From Burkholderia sp. WSM2232 (GTDB taxonomy: Bacteria; Pseudomonadota; Gammaproteobacteria; Burkholderiales; Burkholderiaceae), in the NCBI RefSeq assembly GCF_000472545.1, contig NZ_AWZV01000014.1, forward strand, positions 123,070 to 187,069: DNA of 64,000 nt, read 5' to 3'. A model generated the notes under the pieces. It was given only the letters and a program-made list of their open reading frames with translations. It was not told where the DNA came from and did not search any database. Positions 17,798-28,747 of the stretch are shown here, piece after piece. How positions within the stretch are numbered: the stretch's first letter is position 1; each line of letters begins with the position of its first letter. The position numbers and the translations under genes are program-made.

Positions 17798-19732
17798 ATG
17801 CAAGACGCCACCTTTTCCCTCGACGATTTCGAGCAACTGGTTTATACGCGGCAGCATAACCGCGCAACCATCCAGTTGCTCTGCGCACTTGCGCTGCTGC
17901 AGAACAAGCGCGGCCTGCTCGACGAGAGCTTCCTCGCGTCGGGCATGATCGGCCTCACGCCTGCCGAGCAACATCAGCGCTTCTGCACGCGGCTCGCCAG
18001 CGGGGCTTCCACACTATTTGCCGATCCGGCATTCACGCCGCCGGCCGAATGTTTCAAACTTTTCTTGACGTTGCACGAATGGGTTGGCTTGCTGTTTTCC
18101 GTCACACCGTTGGGCAATGCGGACCATGTGGCGCGCCACCTCAACCCGCGCGGCCCGCAAGACCGGCAGTTTCTCCCCGGCGACAGCTTTGTTGGAAAGC
18201 TCTGCATACTCTATTCGACGGAGTCCGAGTTCGAACTGGAGTTTGCTGCGCTGTGGGCGTACGACAAAGTGCTTGCCGCCTGCCTCGCGCTTGTCCTGTT
18301 CGCACCGGTTTTCAAGGGTTCGGCGAACGCCCACGTGAAGCGCGAGGCGTTGATCGAATGGCTGCCTGGCAAACTGCAAGAGATCGAAGACCTCGACGAT
18401 CTGCCCACGGCCTTGCTGCATAACGCCTATATGTTCTGCAGCTACGCGCAGTCGCCTCGCCGGCATGAGATCAAGCGCGATATCAACGTGCTGGTGCGGC
18501 GCAAGCTCGCGCAACTCGGTCTGAGCGACCTGCCGGCGGCGCCTGCGCCCGGCGTGGCGAAAGCGAAGGCAAACTCAAAGACCAAGGCGAAGCGGCGCAA
18601 GAAGCCGCTCATGCTGGTGGTGCTCGAATGGTTCGGCGGCGCGCATTCTATCTACCGGACGCACTCGCGCACGCTGGAAGCTGCGCGCGAGCATTTCGAA
18701 GTGGTGGCCTTCGGCTTCGGCTATGCGCTCGACGACATTGGCCGAGCCGTCTTTGACCGTTTTATCGAACTCGAGGAGCCGGAGTACATTGGCGAATGTC
18801 TGCGCACTATTCGCGAGTTTGCCGAGCGGGAAAAGCCGGACGTGCTGTACATGCCGAGCGTCGGCATGTTCGTGATGACCATCTTCATGTCGAATCTGCG
18901 GGTCGCGCCGCTGCAGATTGCGGGGCTCGGGCACCCGGCCACCACGCATTCGGACAAAATCGACTACATCAGCGTCGAGGAAGACTATCTGGGCGATCCG
19001 GCCTGCTTCAGCGAGCGCATCATGAAGCTGCCGAAAGACGGGCAGCCGTACCGGCCCTCCGTTGCGCTGCCAGCCATTGTCCCGGCTGTCGTTCCTGGGG
19101 TCGTTCCTACTGTCGTCGCGTCCAGGGGGGCGCAGCGCGCCACGCTGCAAGTGGTCATTACCGCGAGCGCGATGAAGCTCAACCCCGCGTTTCTCGATGC
19201 ATGCCGGGAAATCGGGGAGCGCGCCACATCGCCTGTCGAGTTTCATTTCATGAGCGGCGTACACCCCGGTCTGCCGCTCGACCATATGCGCGAGGTAATT
19301 GGCCGCGCGTTGCCTGGCTCCGTCGTGCATGGGTTCCATCAGTATCCGAGCTACATGGAGCGGGTCAATAGCTCGGATCTGTTCCTCAGCCCGTTTCCGT
19401 TCGGCAATACCAATGGCATCGTCGACGCGCTCACACTCGGCCTGCCTGGCGTGTGCATGCGCGGGCGCGAGGTGTTCGAGCGTATTGATAGCGCGCTCTT
19501 CCAGCGCGTGGGCATGCCGCCGTGGACAACGGCAGACGACACAGCGGGCTATATTGCGGCAGCCGTCCGCATGATCGACGGGCATGACGAACGCATAGCG
19601 TTGCGGCAGCGGTTGCTCGATACACAAGCGGTCGAGCGTTGCTTTGAAGGCCGCCCGGAAGCGTTTCCCGAAAGCGTCCTCGCCCTGATGAAAAAAACGC
19701 ATAGCCGGCGTGAGGTCGAGGTAACGAGTTGA
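17798..19732 (+). CDS. HMW1C-like cytoplasmic protein N-glycosyltransferase (GT41)
   Basis: 644 residues, slightly longer than the ~620 of Haemophilus HMW1C and Actinobacillus NGT. The N-terminal half is all-helical. A Lys-rich linker (about 245-268) leads to a GT-B half with EWFGGAHSIYRTHSRT (~277), GLGHPATTHSDKIDYI (~377), LPKDGQPYRPS (~411) and PFGNTNGIVDALTLGLPGV (~535), all hallmark HMW1C segments. Family enzymes transfer glucose or galactose from UDP/GDP-sugars to Asn in N-X-S/T sequons of adhesins in the cytoplasm. No HMW1A/HMW1B-type adhesin or transporter lies nearby. An insertion of about 20 residues rich in Val/Pro (PAIVPAVVPGVVPTVV) follows the LPKD motif. Confidence 0.9.
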   Translation: MQDATFSLDDFEQLVYTRQHNRATIQLLCALALLQNKRGLLDESFLASGMIGLTPAEQHQRFCTRLASGASTLFADPAFTPPAECFKLFLTLHEWVGLLFSVTPLGNADHVARHLNPRGPQDRQFLPGDSFVGKLCILYSTESEFELEFAALWAYDKVLAACLALVLFAPVFKGSANAHVKREALIEWLPGKLQEIEDLDDLPTALLHNAYMFCSYAQSPRRHEIKRDINVLVRRKLAQLGLSDLPAAPAPGVAKAKANSKTKAKRRKKPLMLVVLEWFGGAHSIYRTHSRTLEAAREHFEVVAFGFGYALDDIGRAVFDRFIELEEPEYIGECLRTIREFAEREKPDVLYMPSVGMFVMTIFMSNLRVAPLQIAGLGHPATTHSDKIDYISVEEDYLGDPACFSERIMKLPKDGQPYRPSVALPAIVPAVVPGVVPTVVASRGAQRATLQVVITASAMKLNPAFLDACREIGERATSPVEFHFMSGVHPGLPLDHMREVIGRALPGSVVHGFHQYPSYMERVNSSDLFLSPFPFGNTNGIVDALTLGLPGVCMRGREVFERIDSALFQRVGMPPWTTADDTAGYIAAAVRMIDGHDERIALRQRLLDTQAVERCFEGRPEAFPESVLALMKKTHSRREVEVTS

Positions 19733-19931
19733 GCGTTGGGCGGCTAACAGTTGCCTGAGGGCCGACGCAGCCGTCGGCCAATTACGCTGGGTGTGGCGCC
19801 GCCGGTGCAACCGGTACTGGCGTGCGTGAGTCTGTGTTCTCGCATGGCATGGCCACGGCGGCGGCGCTCAGCCGTGGCTTCAGCCGTGACTCGCTTCGCG
19901 AGCGCGGATAATCGTTGCGTGGTGGAGCTTT

Positions 19932-20126
19932 GTTCGCCCGCTTTATTCGCCCGCTTTGTTCGCCCGCTTTGTTCGCCCGCTTTGTTCGCCCGCTTTGTTC
20001 GCCCGCTTTGTTCGCCCGCTTTGTTCGCCCGCTTTATTTGTCCGCTTTACTCGTCCGCTTTACTCGTCCGCTTTACTCGTCCGCTTTACTCGTCCGCTTT
20101 ACTCGTCCGCTTTACTCGTCCGCTTC
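19932..20126. repeat. 13-bp tandem array, 15 units in two sequence families
   Basis: Eight units of GTTCGCCCGCTTT (unit 2 begins with A), one hybrid ATTTGTCCGCTTT at 20036-20048, then six of ACTCGTCCGCTTT, the last ending in C. The units are head-to-tail without spacers. The array starts 200 bp after the glycosyltransferase stop, and its last unit contains the stop codon of the leftward lipoprotein gene. 19733-19931 holds nothing recognisable. Confidence 0.95.
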
Positions 20127-20765
20127 GCTCTCGTCTTGCCCCGACGGCGCAGCCAGCTTTGCCGGCGCAAGCCAGCTAAACGTACCGAGAACGGGGCCAT
20201 GAAAGGTGCATTCGGCGGCCGCGGCTTGAACGACCTTTTTCGGCTTGTCCGACTTGGGCGCTTGCGCAGCCGCTCGGGCCTCGGAAGCCGCTGACGGCGA
20301 AGACGAAAGCGCAGAGTCCGGCTCATGCGACCCGTAAGCTCCGGAACTCGCCGTTGCTCCGGGTCTGGTTCCGGCCGATGCTTGCGTCAAAGTTCCCGCC
20401 GAATTTCCCGCCGAGCCTTCCGTCCGCGATTGCGCCGCGGTCCCCGACATTTTTCTGGCTGTCGTTGCGGCCGTTGCTCCGGCTTCGGACCCCGCCATCG
20501 TCCGCGCCGCAACGGCCGAAGCGGCACGCGCCGCCGCAACTTCGGACGCCGTCATCACATGTTCGATCGACCCCTCCACCACCACGCGCGAACCGTCGAT
20601 ACCAGCGCCTGTATGGCGGATCTTCAGCGTATCGGACGATGTCTCCGCCAGCTTGCTGCGCATTAACTGCTCGCACGCGTCGGAGTTCTTGTAGACAGCG
20701 GTGCAGGCCGCGAGCAGTACCGCAGCGCTCGAGACGCACGCGAGAGTGAGAATCCGAATCTTCAT
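20112..20765 (-). CDS. Lipoprotein with Ala/Ser/Gly-rich middle
   Basis: 217 residues from ATG 20765, which follows ACAAACGGAACGTCA. The signal ends in lipobox LLAAC (Cys20). A short conserved-looking part follows (CEQLMRSKLAETSSDTLKIRHTGAGIDGSRVVVEGSIEHV), then a low-complexity Ala/Ser/Thr/Gly stretch (~75-165), and a C-terminus with ECTFHGPVLGTFSWLAPAKL. The frame continues far upstream antisense to leuA; that extension is rejected. No family recognised. The last three codons and the stop lie in the first unit of the 13-bp array as read by this gene. Confidence 0.72.
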   Translation of the reverse strand: MKIRILTLACVSSAAVLLAACTAVYKNSDACEQLMRSKLAETSSDTLKIRHTGAGIDGSRVVVEGSIEHVMTASEVAAARAASAVAARTMAGSEAGATAATTARKMSGTAAQSRTEGSAGNSAGTLTQASAGTRPGATASSGAYGSHEPDSALSSSPSAASEARAAAQAPKSDKPKKVVQAAAAECTFHGPVLGTFSWLAPAKLAAPSGQDESEADE

Positions 20766-20840
20766 TGACGTTCCGTTTGTCAAACCGTCGGGAATTGTAG
20801 CCTGGGCGCGTGCACGAGCCCGTGCTTGACGCCGTCCCAA

Positions 20841-20846
20841 TAATAT
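20841..20846 (+). promoter_or_regulatory. Candidate -10 element of the leuA leader transcript
   Basis: TAATAT stands out in GC-rich sequence 17 bases before the leader-peptide ATG. A matching -35 hexamer is not evident at the standard distance. Confidence 0.35.
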
Positions 20847-20862
20847 GTTCCCATTGCGCACT

Positions 20863-20943
20863 ATGTACCGCGCCCAGACCACCCTCTCGCTACTACTAGC
20901 CCGCTCTACCGGGCTAGGTCTGCTGCTGCGCGCTTCCAACTGA
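20863..20943 (+). CDS. leuL: Leucine leader peptide of leuA (attenuator peptide)
   Basis: A 26-codon frame from ATG 20863 to TGA 20941-20943 with eight leucines: CTC, a run of three CTA, a lone CTA and a run of three CTG. CTA is expected to be a scarce codon in a genome this GC-rich, so four of them suit a leucine-charging sensor. An inverted repeat TAGCCCG/CGGGCTA (20897-20903 with 20910-20916) overlaps the first Leu run, and a terminator-like hairpin follows before leuA. The arrangement mirrors known leu-operon attenuation. No clear Shine-Dalgarno precedes the ATG. Confidence 0.7.
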   Translation: MYRAQTTLSLLLARSTGLGLLLRASN

Positions 20944-20982
20944 ATCACCCGAAGCACCGCATAATTTCCCAGTAACTGACCA

Positions 20983-21020
20983 GCCCCGGTTCCCGACCGG
21001 CGGCCCTGCTTTACGTTTTT
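20983..21020 (+). terminator. Candidate attenuator terminator between leader peptide and leuA
   Basis: GCCCCGGT-TCCCG-ACCGG(C)GGC forms an 8-bp stem with one bulged C, followed 11 bases later by TTTTT (21016-21020), 40 bp before the leuA start. The distance to the U-tract is long for a standard terminator, so the assignment rests partly on context. Confidence 0.45.
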
Positions 21021-21059
21021 GTCGTCCGGTCGACTACCTGCCTGTCGAATCCACGGACG

Positions 21060-22784
21060 ATGAAAATGTTGAAAAACCCTGCCACCAAGTACCGCTCGTT
21101 CAAGCCCATCAATTTGACGGACCGCCAGTGGCCGTCGCGCACCATTACGCGCGCACCCATCTGGATGAGCACCGACCTGCGCGACGGCAACCAGGCACTG
21201 TTCGAGCCGATGAACAGCGAGCGCAAGATGCGCATGTTCAAGACGCTGGTGCAGATCGGCTTCAAGGAAATCGAGGTCGCGTTCCCGTCGGCGTCGCAAA
21301 CCGATTTCAATTTCGTGCGCGAGCTGATCGAGGGCGGCCACATTCCCGACGACGTCACGATCGAAGTGTTGACGCAGGCTCGCGACGACCTGATCGAACG
21401 CACCTTCGAATCGTTGCGTGGTGCGCCGCGCGCGATCGTCCACCTGTACAACGCAACGGCGCCGGAATTCCGCAAGATCGTGTTCGGCCTCGATCAGAAC
21501 GGCGTAAAGGAACTCGCGCAAAAAGCCGCGCGCACCATGAAGCGTCTTGCCGACGCCGCGCCGCAAACGCACTTCACGCTGCAGTACAGTCCGGAAGTGT
21601 TCAGCGGCACCGAACTCGAATTCGCCAAGGAAGTCTGCGACGCCGTATTCGACATCTGGCAACCGACGCCTGAGCACAAGGCCATCGTCAACCTGCCGGC
21701 CACCGTCGAAATGGCCACCCCGAATGTGTACGCCGACCAGATCGAATGGATGCACCGCAACCTCGCCCGGCGCGATTCGCTGATCGTCTCCGTGCATCCG
21801 CATAACGACCGCGGCACGGCTGTCGCCGCCGCGGAACTCGCGGTGATGGCCGGTGCGGACCGCATCGAAGGGTGCCTGTTCGGCAACGGCGAACGCACTG
21901 GCAACGTGGACCTCGTCACGCTGGCGTTGAATCTGTATACGCAGGGCGTCGACCCGGGGCTCGACTTTTCGAACATCAACGAAGTCGCGCGCACCGCCGA
22001 AGAATGCACGCAGTTGCCGGTGCACCCCCGTCATCCATATGTCGGCGACCTGGTGTTCACGGCGTTCTCCGGCTCGCACCAGGACGCGATCAAGAAGGGC
22101 TTTGCCGCGCAGAAGCCGGACGCGCTGTGGGAAGTGCCTTATATGCCGATCGATCCGAACGACCTGGGCCGCACATACGACTCCGTGATTCGCGTGAACA
22201 GCCAGTCGGGCAAGGGCGGCATTGCGTATCTGCTCGAGCAGAGCTACGGCGTCGTGTTGCCGCGCCGCCTGCAGGTGGATTTCAGCTCGGCCGTGCAGCG
22301 CTTTACCGATACGAGCGGACAGGAAGTCACCTCGCCGCAGATCTGGGAATTGTTCCAGCAGGAATATGTGCGCACCGCCGCGCCGGTTCATTACGTCGGC
22401 CACAGCCTGTCCGAGCAGGATGGACGCGAGCGCATCAAGCTGACCGTCGACATCAACGGCGCGCGCCGCGTGTTGCACGGTGAAGGCAACGGTCCGCTGG
22501 ACGCCCTCATGCACGCGCTCGACGTGCCGGTGCGCGTCCAGCACTACGAGGAGCGCGCGTTGACGCAAGGCGCGGATGCCCGCGCGGTGGCCGTCGCTGA
22601 AATGGCCGGCGCAGACGTGACCGGCAGCGCGTTCGGCGTGGGTATCGACGCCAATCTGGTGACGGCGTCGATTCGCGCGGTAATCAGCGGTGTGAACCGC
22701 GCTTATGCGCGTGCCAGCGAGGAAGCGAAGCAACGCTTCTTCGACACGGCGCTGAGCGACGAAGCAGAGCGCGCGGAAGCATGA
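21060..22784 (+). CDS. leuA: 2-isopropylmalate synthase, long (LeuA2) form
   Basis: 574 residues. It condenses acetyl-CoA with 2-oxoisovalerate, the first committed step of leucine synthesis. Seen: [15 protein letters not shown] near residue 40 (catalytic metal/Arg region), [29 protein letters not shown] in pieces near 240-270 (HxH metal ligands), and a C-terminal regulatory domain (about 430-574). Length and N-terminus match the actinobacterial/yeast-like class rather than the ~515-residue enterobacterial LeuA. ATG 21060 has no strong Shine-Dalgarno; ATG 21066 is an alternative. A Leu-rich leader peptide and attenuator precede it; a terminator follows. Confidence 0.95.
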   Translation: MKMLKNPATKYRSFKPINLTDRQWPSRTITRAPIWMSTDLRDGNQALFEPMNSERKMRMFKTLVQIGFKEIEVAFPSASQTDFNFVRELIEGGHIPDDVTIEVLTQARDDLIERTFESLRGAPRAIVHLYNATAPEFRKIVFGLDQNGVKELAQKAARTMKRLADAAPQTHFTLQYSPEVFSGTELEFAKEVCDAVFDIWQPTPEHKAIVNLPATVEMATPNVYADQIEWMHRNLARRDSLIVSVHPHNDRGTAVAAAELAVMAGADRIEGCLFGNGERTGNVDLVTLALNLYTQGVDPGLDFSNINEVARTAEECTQLPVHPRHPYVGDLVFTAFSGSHQDAIKKGFAAQKPDALWEVPYMPIDPNDLGRTYDSVIRVNSQSGKGGIAYLLEQSYGVVLPRRLQVDFSSAVQRFTDTSGQEVTSPQIWELFQQEYVRTAAPVHYVGHSLSEQDGRERIKLTVDINGARRVLHGEGNGPLDALMHALDVPVRVQHYEERALTQGADARAVAVAEMAGADVTGSAFGVGIDANLVTASIRAVISGVNRAYARASEEAKQRFFDTALSDEAERAEA

Positions 22785-22872
22785 GCCGCGGCTAGCCGGG
22801 CGGCGATGACCAGACTCGCAAAAGGGCGCTCAGTCTGAGCCACTGCGCCGCGAGTTCGAGGAAACGGTGAAA

Positions 22873-22921
22873 CACCCCGAAAGGCTGGACCTGTGTCCGA
22901 CTTCTGGGGTGCAGTTTTTTT
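22873..22921 (+). terminator. Terminator between convergent leuA and cystine ABC genes
   Basis: CACCCCGAA pairs with TTCTGGGGTG (one bulge), enclosing a small GGAC/GTCC hairpin and followed by GCAG and seven T. Read leftwards the same stem is followed by TTTC, so it may also stop the ABC operon, which ends at 23002. Confidence 0.8.
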
Positions 22922-23001
22922 GGCTCGCAGCATTCTTTGCTCTTTACAGCCAACCCGAGCGGCACACCTGCGCAGACGTGCCGCACGACCGACCCGGCCT
23001 T

Positions 23002-23769
23002 CTACTCAGTCCACGCATCAGGCAAGCTGTGCGTGAGCGTCGACACGAAACGCGCGGTCTCCTCCTGCTTCGGCCGCATGAAGACATCGCGCGACGGCCC
23101 CGACTCCACGACCACGCCATTGTTCAGAAACACCACGTCGCGCGCGATCGTCGCCGCGAGCCGCAAGTCGTGCGTCGCCATCAGCATGGTCATGCCTTCG
23201 CTCGCGAGCTGCTTGAGCACTTCCACCACTTCGGCGGCAAGGCCCGGATCGAGCGCGGAGGTCGGTTCGTCGCACAGCAACACTTCGGGCGACGGCGCCA
23301 ACGCGCGCGCAATCGCCACGCGTTGCTGTTGCCCGCCCGAGAGGGTGACGGGCCACGCGTCGCCCTTATGAGCGATACCGACTTTTTCCAGTAGTTCGTC
23401 GGCGCGGGCGCGCGCTTTTTCCTTGTCCCACTTGAGCACGGTCAGCAGCCCTTCCATCACGTTCTGACGCACCGTCAGATGCGGAAACAGCTGGAAGTTC
23501 TGAAACACCATGCCGGTACGGCGCCGAATGGTGAGCACTGTTTCGCGCGACGGCCTCTCGTCCTGAGTGAAGGTGAGTTTCTGATCGCCGATTTCCAGCG
23601 AACCGGCTTCGGGAATCTCGAGCAGATTCACGCAGCGCAGCAGCGTACTTTTGCCGCTGCCCGACGGACCGATGAGCGCAGTTACGTTGCCCTGCGCCAG
23701 ATGCAGATCGACCGAATCGAGCACACGGTGTCCGCTAAAGTACTTGTCGATTTTTTCCAGTCGGATCAT
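23002..23769 (-). CDS. tcyN: Amino-acid (cystine-type) ABC transporter ATPase
   Basis: 255 residues from ATG 23769, which overlaps the permease stop (TGATG), implying translational coupling. Walker A GPSGSGKST (~35), Q-loop VFQNFQLFPHLTV, signature LSGGQQQRVAIARAL, Walker B EVLLCDEPTSALD and H-loop MATHDLRLA are all intact. It is the polar amino-acid importer class, most like YecC/TcyN. It energises import of the substrate captured by the periplasmic protein encoded at the start of the operon. Confidence 0.92.
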   Translation of the reverse strand: MIRLEKIDKYFSGHRVLDSVDLHLAQGNVTALIGPSGSGKSTLLRCVNLLEIPEAGSLEIGDQKLTFTQDERPSRETVLTIRRRTGMVFQNFQLFPHLTVRQNVMEGLLTVLKWDKEKARARADELLEKVGIAHKGDAWPVTLSGGQQQRVAIARALAPSPEVLLCDEPTSALDPGLAAEVVEVLKQLASEGMTMLMATHDLRLAATIARDVVFLNNGVVVESGPSRDVFMRPKQEETARFVSTLTHSLPDAWTE

Positions 23770-24446
23770 CAGTTGCCCGCCTGAAAGAGTGCGTGACGGC
23801 CGAACTTGCGCTCGAGCCTCACCTGCGCCGACGACAGCACCGAGCTGAACAGCAGATACACGAGCGCGGCCTCGGTATACAGAATCAACGGTTCGTAGGT
23901 CACCGAAGCAATTCGCTGCGCGGCCTGGAACACCTCGGGCACGGTCAGCACGGCCGCGAGCGAGGTGTCCTTCACGAGCGCGATAAACGAGTTGGATAGC
24001 GGGGGCAGCGCGACGCGCGCCGCTTGCGGAAGAATCGCGCGGCGCAGCGCCTGCTCGCGCGTCATGCCCATCGAATACGCGGCTTCCCACTGCCCTTTCG
24101 GGATCGACTCGATCACGCCGCGTATCACCTCGGAGTTGTACGCGCCCACGTTCAGCGAAAATCCGATAATCGCCGCGGTCAACGGATCGAGCACGATGCC
24201 GACGTTCGGCAAGCCGTAGAAGATCACGAATAGTTGCACGAGCAACGGCGAGCCGCGAAAGAGCCACACGTAAAAGCGCACCGCCGCCACCGCCCACTTC
24301 GGCCCGAACAGCCGCACGAGCGCGACGATAAACGCGAGCGCAAGCCCGATAGCGAACGACGCCAGCGTGAGCGGCACCGTGAACACGAGCCCCGCATACA
24401 GCAGGGGCCACAGCGACTGCGCCATCAGATGCAACCATGCCGGCAT
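23769..24446 (-). CDS. tcyL: Amino-acid (cystine-type) ABC transporter permease
   Basis: 225 residues with about five membrane helices, as in YecS/TcyL. The HisM-type ATPase-contact loop is present: EAAYSMGMTREQALRRAILPQA near residues 120-140. WLFRGSPLLVQLFVIFYGLP is the usual first-half signature. It presumably homodimerises in the inner membrane. It lies 22 bp downstream of the binding-protein gene and overlaps the ATPase gene. Confidence 0.92.
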   Translation of the reverse strand: MPAWLHLMAQSLWPLLYAGLVFTVPLTLASFAIGLALAFIVALVRLFGPKWAVAAVRFYVWLFRGSPLLVQLFVIFYGLPNVGIVLDPLTAAIIGFSLNVGAYNSEVIRGVIESIPKGQWEAAYSMGMTREQALRRAILPQAARVALPPLSNSFIALVKDTSLAAVLTVPEVFQAAQRIASVTYEPLILYTEAALVYLLFSSVLSSAQVRLERKFGRHALFQAGN

Positions 24447-24468
24447 GATTCAGACTCGCAAAAGGCGT

Positions 24469-25248
24469 TTACTGGGAGACGTCCTTGCCGAAGTACTTCT
24501 GCGAAATCTTCGCGTACGTGCCGTCTTTCTTCATATCCGCGAGCGCCTTGTTGATGGCCGCGACGAGCTCCGGGCTGCCCTTGCGGATCAGCACAGCGGA
24601 CTTGTCGCTGCTCTCGCCCGACGTATCCAGCGCGGCGATCTTCACCTTCGCATTCGGCTTGTGCTTCTTGAAGTCGAGGAACGACAGTGAATCGTTGACG
24701 GTTGCGTCCACCCGGCCGGCGGTCAACAGGTCGATCGATTCGTTAAAGCCCTGCACCGGGATCACTTCCGCGCCGTGGGCCACCGCGATCTTGCCGAAGT
24801 TGCTGGTGAGCGTATTGGCCGACTTCTTGCCCTTCAGGTCGCCGAAGGTTTTGATGGTGGTGTTGTCCGAGCGCACGATCAGCACCGCGTGCGACGTGAT
24901 GTATGGGTCCGAGAAATCGTACTTCGCCTTGCGCGCGTCCGTGACCGCGACTTCATTGATCACCGCGTCGTAGCGGTTCACGTCGAGCCCCGCGATCAGG
25001 CCGTCCCATTTGCCTTCGACGAATTGCGGCTTGACGCCCAGGCGCTGCGCGATCTGCGTGCCGATCTCCACGTCGAAGCCGGTGAGCTTGCCCGATTCAT
25101 CGTGGTACGTGAACGGCGCATAAGTGCCTTCGGTGCCGATCCTGAACACGCCCGAGGACTTGATCTGCGCGAATTCATCGGCTGCGAAGACGGGGCTCGC
25201 GGCGACCGCAAGCAGCGCAACCAGAAGGATGGAACGAATCGACTTCAT
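24469..25248 (-). CDS. tcyJ: Cystine-type ABC transporter substrate-binding protein
   Basis: 259 residues: signal peptide MKSIRSILLVALLAVAASPVFA, then a family 3 solute-binding fold. Seen: GTEGTYAPFTYHDESGKLTGFDVEIG, QFVEGKWDGLIAGLDVNRYDAVI, and FNESIDLLTAGRVDATVND. These match FliY/TcyJ cystine-binding proteins well, but related binders of other amino acids cannot be excluded. It is the first gene of the three-gene leftward operon (binding protein, permease, ATPase). The ATG at 25248 follows AGGGAGCCTCTC. Confidence 0.88.
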   Translation of the reverse strand: MKSIRSILLVALLAVAASPVFAADEFAQIKSSGVFRIGTEGTYAPFTYHDESGKLTGFDVEIGTQIAQRLGVKPQFVEGKWDGLIAGLDVNRYDAVINEVAVTDARKAKYDFSDPYITSHAVLIVRSDNTTIKTFGDLKGKKSANTLTSNFGKIAVAHGAEVIPVQGFNESIDLLTAGRVDATVNDSLSFLDFKKHKPNAKVKIAALDTSGESSDKSAVLIRKGSPELVAAINKALADMKKDGTYAKISQKYFGKDVSQ

Positions 25249-25263
25249 GAGAGGCTCCCTAAA

Positions 25264-25307
25264 GTGGCCAGGCCGAATGCCTGGTGTGGCCAGGCCGTAT
25301 GCCTGGT
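25264..25307. repeat. Two tandem 22-bp repeats, each an inverted repeat
   Basis: GTGGCCAGGCCGAATGCCTG(GT) is followed at once by a copy differing only by A to T in the centre. Each unit holds CCAGGC-CGAAT-GCCTGG (a 6-bp stem; CGTAT loop in the second). They lie 16 bp upstream of the cystine-binding-protein start, in the leader or promoter. The rest of 25308-25622 shows no gene. Confidence 0.85.
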
Positions 25308-25622
25308 CTTGTGTCGGCAGTTCCGCAGACGAGCTCGCCCGGCGGAGTGGGCGGACTGTAGCAAACGGCTTGCCTTTTTACAAAGGATCAGGTTTCCAAT
25401 TCATATGCACATGCGTGCTAAGCCGCAGCCGCGGCGTTCGCCATCGCGCGAGTTTCAACTCTACAGCAGATACGAATGCGCGGCATGCATCGCAACATGG
25501 AACGTGGGCGCGGCGCCATCGGGGAAAACGCGAGACGGTTGTGCCGCGGCGAATGCGCGGCAGCGGGGCAAACGCGGCGCGGGCGTGGCCCGCCCGCGCC
25601 GCCGGTCATGCTGGCGAGACCT

Positions 25623-28636
<3,014 letters not shown>

Positions 28637-28747
28637 CGAAAGATCTCCACTTGATCGTTGCAGCCCGCGCGGCTTCTTGCGGTGCGTCGGGCGTTAAGGA
28701 AAACACGGCTCCTGCACAAGCGCTGTGCAATGAAAAAGTGCCCTGTT

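Noticed and set aside
19932..20126. 13-bp array considered as a CRISPR
   Set aside because: Units are directly abutting with no spacers and no cas genes are nearby.
20112..22733. An 873-residue leftward frame joining the lipoprotein to sequence antisense to leuA
   Set aside because: Only the last 217 codons look like a protein (signal, lipobox); the rest mirrors leuA codon bias on the other strand.
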